Below, in pieces: positions 1 to 4,808 of a stretch of 7,177 nt of DNA. Source of the stretch: Candidatus Krumholzibacteriota bacterium (lineage in GTDB: Bacteria; Krumholzibacteriota; Krumholzibacteriia; Krumholzibacteriales; Krumholzibacteriaceae). The stretch's first letter is position 1, and every line of letters starts with the position of its first letter. Under the pieces are notes generated by a model that was given only the letters and a program-made list of their open reading frames with translations, searched no databases and had not been told where the DNA came from. The stretch covers positions 1 through 7,177 of the forward strand of contig JAUWMD010000134.1 in assembly GCA_030613345.1 (NCBI GenBank). The letters run 5' to 3'. The translations under genes were made by a program, and so were the position numbers.

Positions 1-1
1 C

Positions 2-631
2 GGGGGGAACTCCAGGTATACAGATACGAAGAGGCGCGCCGCGGTGCTGCGCGAAGCGGGGATCGGCATGATCGATGTCGGCACGAGCGGAGGCGTATGG
101 GGGCTGAAGGAAGGGTACAGTATGATGGTGGGAGGGGAGGAATCGGCGGTCGGTGTCCTCAGGCCTGTCCTCGAGACTCTCGCACCCGCTCCAGACAGAG
201 GGTGGGGGCACGTCGGTCCATCCGGAGCGGGCCATTTCGTAAAGATGGTGCATAACGGGATCGAGTACGGGATGATGCAGGCGTTCGCCGAAGGATTCAC
301 GATAATGAAGTCGAAGGAGGAATTCGGGATCGACCTGCACTCCGTATCGGAGATATGGCGATACGGGAGCGTCGTACGTTCCTGGCTTCTAGACCTTATC
401 GCGGAGGCGCTGGATGGCGACGAGGAGCTCGCCGGCATAGCGCCGTTTGTTTCCGACTCGGGGGAGGGCCGGTGGACGGTGATAGAGGCGATAGATCTCG
501 GAGTCCCGGCGCCGGTGCTCTCGCTGGCGCTCTCCGAGAGGTTCCGCTCGCAGGACGACAATTCGTACGCCGACCGGCTTCTCGCCGCGATGAGGAACAG
601 CTTCGGCGGGCACGGGGTGAGGTCGAGATGA
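2..631 (+). CDS. gnd: 6-phosphogluconate dehydrogenase (decarboxylating), short form, 5'-partial
   Basis: Cytosolic enzyme that oxidises and decarboxylates 6-phosphogluconate to ribulose-5-phosphate, reducing NAD(P)+. The reading frame is open from base 2, and the first visible residues GGNSRYTDTKRRA are a conserved 6PGDH segment, so the GTG at 44 is internal and not the start. Of 209 visible residues, GTSGGVWGLKEGY (about 28-40) is the substrate-binding SGG segment. GPSGAGHFVKMVHNGIEYGMMQA (about 73-95) carries the expected catalytic Lys81 and the His-Asn pair 84-85. The short C-terminal domain ending near residue 209 fits the roughly 300-residue YqeC/GntZ-type enzymes rather than the roughly 470-residue form of E. 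coli Gnd; about 90 N-terminal residues, including the Rossmann fold, lie off the window. NAD+ versus NADP+ preference therefore cannot be read. The stop overlaps the zwf start (ATGA). The family call is secure. Confidence 0.95.
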   Translation, partial: GGNSRYTDTKRRAAVLREAGIGMIDVGTSGGVWGLKEGYSMMVGGEESAVGVLRPVLETLAPAPDRGWGHVGPSGAGHFVKMVHNGIEYGMMQAFAEGFTIMKSKEEFGIDLHSVSEIWRYGSVVRSWLLDLIAEALDGDEELAGIAPFVSDSGEGRWTVIEAIDLGVPAPVLSLALSERFRSQDDNSYADRLLAAMRNSFGGHGVRSR

Positions 632-2085
632 ACATCCCTTCGCATATCTTCACGATATTCGGCGCGAGCGGTGACCTGACGAGAAGAAAGATCCTTCCCG
701 CCTTCTATCATCTCTTCGCGGGCGGTATGATAGGGCCCGACTGCATCATCGTCGGCGCGGGAAGAAAAAAGATGACAGATGAAGAGTTCAGGGAACTGAC
801 ACTCGAGGCCCTCCTGGAAGCGGGGCTCGACGGGGGAGAGGGCGCCGCGAAATGGTGTACGGGCTGCGTGTTCTATCAGTGCCTGGGCGAAGGGTCGCCT
901 GAGGACTACGGGCGCCTCGGAGAGAGGCTCGACGAGCTCGAAAATGCCCACAATATTCCCGGGAACAGGATCTTCTACCTTGCGCTCCCTCCGGATGCTT
1001 TTCCTTCCGTGATCGGGAATATCGGCGAGGCGGGACTGTCCGGATCAGCGGGATGGTCACGGCTCGTCATAGAAAAACCGTTCGGCCGGGATCTCGAATC
1101 CGCGATGAAACTCAACGACCACGTCCACCGTTGGTTCGATGAAGACTCTATCTACCGGATAGACCACTACCTCGGCAAGGAGACGGTTCAGAACCTCCTC
1201 GTTTTCCGCTTCGCGAACGCGATGTTCGAGTCGGTATGGAACCGCGACCGGATCGACCACATCCAGATAACGGTAGCCGAGAGCCTCGGCGTGGAGAGGC
1301 GGGCCGGGTATTACGATGCGGCCGGTGCCGTGCGCGACATGATCCAGAATCACATCGCGCAGCTGCTCACGCTGATCACGATGGAGGTCCCGGCCGCCTT
1401 CGAGGCCGGCTCGATCATGCAGGAGAAGATCAAGATCCTTCGCAGCATCATGCCGATCCGACCCGAAAATATTGTCCTCGGGCAGTACGACGCGGGGAAA
1501 ATCGACGGAAAAGAAGTGCCCGGATTTCTCGAGGAGGACGGGATCAGCGCGGGTTCCGCCACACCGACCTTCGCCGCAGTCCGTCTTTACATCGATACGT
1601 GGAGATGGAAGGGAACGCCGATATACATCAGGACCGGCAAGAGGATGCCGGCGAAGACGACACAGATTGTCGTCGTCTTCGAACGGCCGCCGGTCTGTTT
1701 CTTCCAGACCATCGAGGGATGCGCTCTTCGCTCGAACGTTCTCAATATCACCCTGCAGCCGGACGAGAGCTTCACCCTGTCGTTCGACGTGAAGAAACCG
1801 GGGGAACCGTTTACTCTCGAGCCTCATGATTTCCATTTCAGTTATGCCGATGCGTTCGGCAGGTTGCCCGATGCGTACGAGACGCTTCTTCTCGATATCA
1901 TGACCGGAGATCAGACCCTGTTTGTCCACGCCGACGAGGTGGAGGCTTCCTGGAAGCTGTTCGAGCCCGCAATCGATCCAGATCTGCCTGTGGCGCGTTA
2001 CGCCGCCGGGACATGGGGACCCGGAAAGGCGGCCGAACTCCTGATCCGTGACGGGCATTCGTGGTCAGTCAGAAAGGGACGGTAA
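628..2085 (+). CDS. zwf: glucose-6-phosphate 1-dehydrogenase
   Basis: Oxidises glucose-6-phosphate to 6-phosphogluconolactone, the entry step of the oxidative pentose phosphate pathway, in the cytosol. The 485-residue product has normal family length. The N-terminal Rossmann loop FGASGDLTRRK covers residues 11-21, and VGAGRKK places an Arg at residue 46, the position that in the Leuconostoc mesenteroides enzyme contacts the NADP 2'-phosphate, so NADP+ use is likely. IEKPFG (148-153) and the signature RIDHYLGKE (177-185, with Asp179-His180) bind substrate. His242 in RDMIQNHIAQLL matches the family's catalytic base (His240 in L. mesenteroides). The start at 628 is chosen because homology begins right after it and GTGAGG (617-622) sits 5 bases upstream. 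The same frame is open further upstream, but there it overlaps gnd and encodes low-complexity Arg-rich sequence. It overlaps gnd by 4 bases, suggesting translational coupling. Confidence 0.98.
   Translation: MNIPSHIFTIFGASGDLTRRKILPAFYHLFAGGMIGPDCIIVGAGRKKMTDEEFRELTLEALLEAGLDGGEGAAKWCTGCVFYQCLGEGSPEDYGRLGERLDELENAHNIPGNRIFYLALPPDAFPSVIGNIGEAGLSGSAGWSRLVIEKPFGRDLESAMKLNDHVHRWFDEDSIYRIDHYLGKETVQNLLVFRFANAMFESVWNRDRIDHIQITVAESLGVERRAGYYDAAGAVRDMIQNHIAQLLTLITMEVPAAFEAGSIMQEKIKILRSIMPIRPENIVLGQYDAGKIDGKEVPGFLEEDGISAGSATPTFAAVRLYIDTWRWKGTPIYIRTGKRMPAKTTQIVVVFERPPVCFFQTIEGCALRSNVLNITLQPDESFTLSFDVKKPGEPFTLEPHDFHFSYADAFGRLPDAYETLLLDIMTGDQTLFVHADEVEASWKLFEPAIDPDLPVARYAAGTWGPGKAAELLIRDGHSWSVRKGR
2073..2078 (+). 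promoter_or_regulatory. Shine-Dalgarno-like site for pgl
   Basis: AAAGGG lies inside the last codons of zwf, 11 bases before the ATG at 2090. It supports that start over the in-frame ATG at 2048. The spacer is longer than ideal, so coupling to zwf translation may matter more than this site. Confidence 0.4.
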
Positions 2086-2089
2086 TCTC

Positions 2090-2845
2090 ATGCGGCGCAC
2101 CGTCCATGTCTTCGACGATATGGAATCGATGAGCCTGGAAGCGGCTGCCGGGGTAGCGGAGCTGGCCGCAGTCTCGACGGGAGACGGGCGGCTCTTCTCG
2201 CTGGCGCTTTCGGGAGGCGGTACTCCACGTCGCCTGTTCGAGATCCTGGCTGGAGAGGCCGTCAGCATTGACTGGGAGAAGGTACACATCTTCTGGGGGG
2301 ACGAGAGGTTCGTCCCGGCAGATGATCCTTCGAGCAATTTCGGATTCGCCGTTGAGACGCTTCTCGAGCGGATAGATATCCCCGATGAAAATATCCACCG
2401 CGTAAGGGTCGAAGCCCCGACTTCATCCCGGGCGGCGGAACTGTATGAAGACGAGATCCGGGGTTTTTTCGGTATTCCCGGAACAGGCCTTCCCGAATTC
2501 GACCTGGTACTCCTCGGCCTGGGCGTGGACGGTCACATTGCCTCGATATTTCCCGGAGATCCCGTGATCGACGAGAAGGAGAGGTGGGTTTGTGCGGTAA
2601 ACGCTCCGCCCGGTATCGAGCCGGCCGAACGCGTCACGCTGACCCTGCCCGTTCTCAACGCGGCGAGAAACGTTTTCTTCCTCGTCTCGGGAGATTCGAA
2701 GTCCGACCTCCTCAACGACATCCTCTTCACCGGCCGGATGGCCGCGGATCAGTATCCGGCGTTCAAGATATCACCCGGAGAGTCCCTGGTCTGGTATGTC
2801 GACCGGGCCGGGGATATACTTGAATATACCTCCGGCAAAGGTTAA
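2090..2845 (+). CDS. pgl: 6-phosphogluconolactonase (DevB/Pgl type)
   Basis: Hydrolyses 6-phosphogluconolactone, the zwf product, to 6-phosphogluconate, the gnd substrate; cytosolic. The 251-residue length is normal for the DevB/NagB-like family. Seen in order: LALSGGGTPRRLFE (from residue 38), the phosphate-binding loop; HIFWGDERFVP (66-76), a family signature; and GLGVDGHIASIFPG (143-156), with His149 as the probable catalytic residue by analogy with Trypanosoma brucei 6PGL His165. The product starts MRRTVHVFDD. An in-frame ATG at 2048 would add 14 residues encoded inside the zwf end without family similarity, so the ATG at 2090 is preferred; a purine-rich AAAGGG at 2073-2078 lies upstream with a slightly long spacer. 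Only 4 bases separate it from zwf, so the pathway's middle step is co-expressed with the flanking ones. Confidence 0.96.
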   Translation: MRRTVHVFDDMESMSLEAAAGVAELAAVSTGDGRLFSLALSGGGTPRRLFEILAGEAVSIDWEKVHIFWGDERFVPADDPSSNFGFAVETLLERIDIPDENIHRVRVEAPTSSRAAELYEDEIRGFFGIPGTGLPEFDLVLLGLGVDGHIASIFPGDPVIDEKERWVCAVNAPPGIEPAERVTLTLPVLNAARNVFFLVSGDSKSDLLNDILFTGRMAADQYPAFKISPGESLVWYVDRAGDILEYTSGKG

Positions 2846-2885
2846 TCTCTCCAGCGTGTCCTCAAACGAGCGAAAGGAGATCCCG
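2846..2885 (+). promoter_or_regulatory. 40-base gap with strong ribosome binding site
   Basis: This is the only gap in the + strand gene string. It contains AAAGGAGA at 2873-2880, a strong Shine-Dalgarno match 5 bases before the ATG at 2886, which decides that start. I see no convincing terminator hairpin or sigma-70-like promoter in it, so read-through from pgl is the simpler view, although a separate promoter inside pgl cannot be excluded. Confidence 0.65.
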
Positions 2886-3623
2886 ATGAGATATTTAACG
2901 ATAATGCTGCTGACGATCTGCATCATGCTGCCGGCCTCCGCCTGCAGCGGCGATCTGTCGGTCCAGCACAAGGCGATAGCGACGATAGAGCTGCCCGAGC
3001 CGGTCCTCGACGGGGAGTTCTCGATAGAGAAGGTCCTTCAGGAGCGAAGATCGGTCAGGAAATATACCGATGAGCCTGTCACGCTGGAAGAGGTGTCACA
3101 GCTTCTCTGGGCCGCGTACGGTATCACGTACACGCGGGAGGGGATGCCCGATTTCATACGCGGGGGATTAAAGACCGCCCCGTCGGCCGGGGCCACCTAT
3201 CCGCTCGAGATATATCTCGTCGCCGGCGATGTGAAGGGTCTGCTGCCCGGAATCTACTGGTATGTTCCGGAAGGACACCTGATACACAGACTCACCGACG
3301 GCGATGTCCGGATCGACCTGCAGGCCGCGTGCCTCAGCCAGAAGTTCGCGGGCGCGGCGCCGATCTCGATCGTCTGGTCCGCCGTCTACAAGAGATGCAC
3401 GAAGAGGTACGGGGAGCGTGGCAGGGAAAGGTACGTCTGTATGGACCTCGGCCATTCGGCACAGAACGTCTATCTCCAGTGCGGATCGCTCGGGCTCGGC
3501 ACATGCGCCATCGGCGCCTTCACAGACGATTCGCTCAAGCAACTGATCGGCATGACCGGGGAGGAAGTGCCGCTGTACGTAATGCCTGTGGGAAGGCTTC
3601 CGAGGGAAGAACATAAAAAGTGA
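2886..3623 (+). CDS. exported SagB/ThcOx-type nitroreductase-family flavoprotein
   Basis: Predicted FMN-binding oxidoreductase of the nitroreductase fold, SagB/ThcOx branch; the substrate is unknown. The 245-residue product begins with a basic residue and a hydrophobic stretch (residues 2-19) ending PASAC at 16-20. This fits either a lipoprotein signal with Cys20 lipidated (Ala at -3 is not the usual Leu) or signal peptidase I cleavage after ASA. The mature domain shows RRSVRKY (54-60), the phosphate-contacting start of the fold; APSAGATYPLE (98-108), typical of the SagB branch; HSAQNVYLQCGSLGLGTCAIGAF (190-212), the helix and glycine-rich segment at the flavin site; and PVGR (234-237) near the C-terminus. 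The start is set by the AAAGGAGA site. A longer reading from 2796 lies inside pgl and would bury the signal peptide. It overlaps the next gene by 4 bases. Fold confidence is high, the export call fairly good, and the function open. Confidence 0.88.
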   Translation: MRYLTIMLLTICIMLPASACSGDLSVQHKAIATIELPEPVLDGEFSIEKVLQERRSVRKYTDEPVTLEEVSQLLWAAYGITYTREGMPDFIRGGLKTAPSAGATYPLEIYLVAGDVKGLLPGIYWYVPEGHLIHRLTDGDVRIDLQAACLSQKFAGAAPISIVWSAVYKRCTKRYGERGRERYVCMDLGHSAQNVYLQCGSLGLGTCAIGAFTDDSLKQLIGMTGEEVPLYVMPVGRLPREEHKK

Positions 3624-4789
3624 TAATCCTCGACAGGCCGTATGTGTCCGACCTACTTGCCGGAACCCTTCAGCGCCTCCGGACGCCTGTGCTCCGCAAC
3701 AGTGTCTCCGAAGCGATCGCTGAGGACTACGATCTCAACCTGATCGACGAGGTGGAATTCGCCGCTGAGGCCAACACGGGAAAGTACCCGTTGATATATA
3801 CCAGTTCCGAGGATGCGATAGGCTGGATCGCGAAGAACCTCGATCCTTCCGGCCTGCCGGCCAGGATCGACCGGCTGAAGAACAAGATCCATTTCCGAAA
3901 AATGATCGAGGAGGATCATCCCGGGTTCTTCTATGCCGGAATCGATCTCGAGGCGCTGCGTCATCTCGATCCCTCCGAGCTGTCCAAGCCGTTTGTCGTC
4001 AAGCCGGCCGTCGGATTTTTCAGCATGGCCGTTCAGAAGATCGAGTCGGACGGCGACTGGCCGGCCGCGCTTCAGTCGATAAACGAGGATCTCGAAAGGG
4101 TCGGAGGGATGTACCCCGGTCAGGTCTTCGATCCGGGGATGTTCATTATCGAGGAGGGGATCAACGGCGAGGAGTTCGCCGTCGACGCATATTACGACGG
4201 GAATGGCAGCCCCGTGATTCTCAATGTCCTCCACCATCTTTTCTCCTCCGGCACCGACGTGAGCGATACGACCTACGTTACCTCGAAGGCGATAGTGGAG
4301 TACGGGATCCGGACATTCACCGCCCCGATCGCGCGGATAGGCCAGCTCGCGGATCTGAGGAACTGCCCCCTCCATATTGAGATGAGGGTGGACGGCCGCG
4401 ATATCGTCCCCGTCGAGGCCAATCCGATGAGGTTCGCAGGATTCGGCGGGACCGATTTCGGATGGTACGCATGGGGGATAAATACACACGAGTATTTCCT
4501 CGAACGGAAGAGGCCCGACTGGAATACCGTATTCGAGGGGAGGGAGGAGAGCGTCTACTCGATGTATGTCGCGTTCATACCCGGGGATATTCCCATCGAA
4601 CGGGTACGGGATATCGACTACAACGGTTTTGCGGCCAATTTCTCGAATCCGCTCGAGATCCGCAGGACCGACTGGGAGAACTATCGTGTCTTCGCGTTTG
4701 TCTTCTCGGAGACCGGTCCTGAGACCGTATCCGAGATCGAACGGAACCTCAGGCTCGACCTTTCTCCATACGTACTCCTGAAGAACTGA
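3620..4789 (+). CDS. ATP-grasp domain protein, substrate unknown
   Basis: Probable ATP-dependent carboxylate-amine (or similar) ligase; 389 residues, cytosolic, no signal or membrane segment. Starts with GTG inside the GTGA overlap with the nitroreductase stop; only a weak GAGGGA (3602-3607) lies upstream, so translation may depend on coupling. The N-terminal 1-120 region (MIILDRPYVSDLLAGTLQRL) looks like a pre-ATP-grasp domain. The ATP-grasp core follows: FVVKPAVGFF with Lys128 as a nucleotide-contacting lysine, FIIEEGINGEEFAVDAYY (175-192) as the adenine/hinge and acidic segment, and HIEMR (252-256) with PVEANPMR (264-271), in which Glu254, Glu266, Asn268 and Arg271 match the family metal/phosphate-binding pattern. 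About 118 residues follow the last motif, with no domain I recognise. All key residues seem present, so it is probably active. I do not recognise a specific family member such as PurK, Ddl, CarB or a graspetide ligase. Confidence 0.85.
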   Translation: MIILDRPYVSDLLAGTLQRLRTPVLRNSVSEAIAEDYDLNLIDEVEFAAEANTGKYPLIYTSSEDAIGWIAKNLDPSGLPARIDRLKNKIHFRKMIEEDHPGFFYAGIDLEALRHLDPSELSKPFVVKPAVGFFSMAVQKIESDGDWPAALQSINEDLERVGGMYPGQVFDPGMFIIEEGINGEEFAVDAYYDGNGSPVILNVLHHLFSSGTDVSDTTYVTSKAIVEYGIRTFTAPIARIGQLADLRNCPLHIEMRVDGRDIVPVEANPMRFAGFGGTDFGWYAWGINTHEYFLERKRPDWNTVFEGREESVYSMYVAFIPGDIPIERVRDIDYNGFAANFSNPLEIRRTDWENYRVFAFVFSETGPETVSEIERNLRLDLSPYVLLKN

Positions 4790-4808
4790 GGCGGGGACAC
4801 GCTTCAGG
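4777..4808. terminator. inverted repeat between convergent genes, possible weak bidirectional terminator
   Basis: CCTGAAG at 4777-4783 and CTTCAGG at 4802-4808 form a perfect 7-base-pair stem around an 18-base loop. The left arm lies in the last codons of the ATP-grasp gene and the right arm covers most of the RND stop codon, so it would be transcribed from both sides. There is no T-run on either side and the loop is large, so intrinsic termination is doubtful. The position is the better argument. Confidence 0.25.

Noticed and set aside
44..46. GTG at 44 as the start of 6-phosphogluconate dehydrogenase
   Set aside because: Conserved GGNSRYTD sequence lies upstream in frame, and the N-terminal Rossmann domain would be missing.
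355..627. Upstream in-frame extension of zwf from an ATG at 355
   Set aside because: It lies wholly in another frame of gnd, encodes Arg/Gly-rich sequence with no G6PD similarity, and G6PD homology starts right at the ATG at 628.
1057..2058. 333-codon open frame on the - strand opposite zwf
   Set aside because: Shadow of a GC-rich coding region: the + strand product is a full G6PD with intact motifs, and the antisense product has no recognisable domain.
2796..2885. Longer nitroreductase start at 2796 inside pgl
   Set aside because: It would put 30 polar residues before a clear signal peptide, and a strong ribosome binding site sits just before the ATG at 2886.
3653..4489. 278-codon open frame on the - strand opposite the ATP-grasp gene
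   Set aside because: The same kind of shadow; the + strand frame carries the full ATP-grasp motif set and the overlap-type start.
2886..4789. A RiPP (azole peptide or graspetide) gene cluster
   Set aside because: Not claimed as a feature: no precursor-like small gene, YcaO or dedicated transporter is visible, and the two products seem to reside in different compartments.
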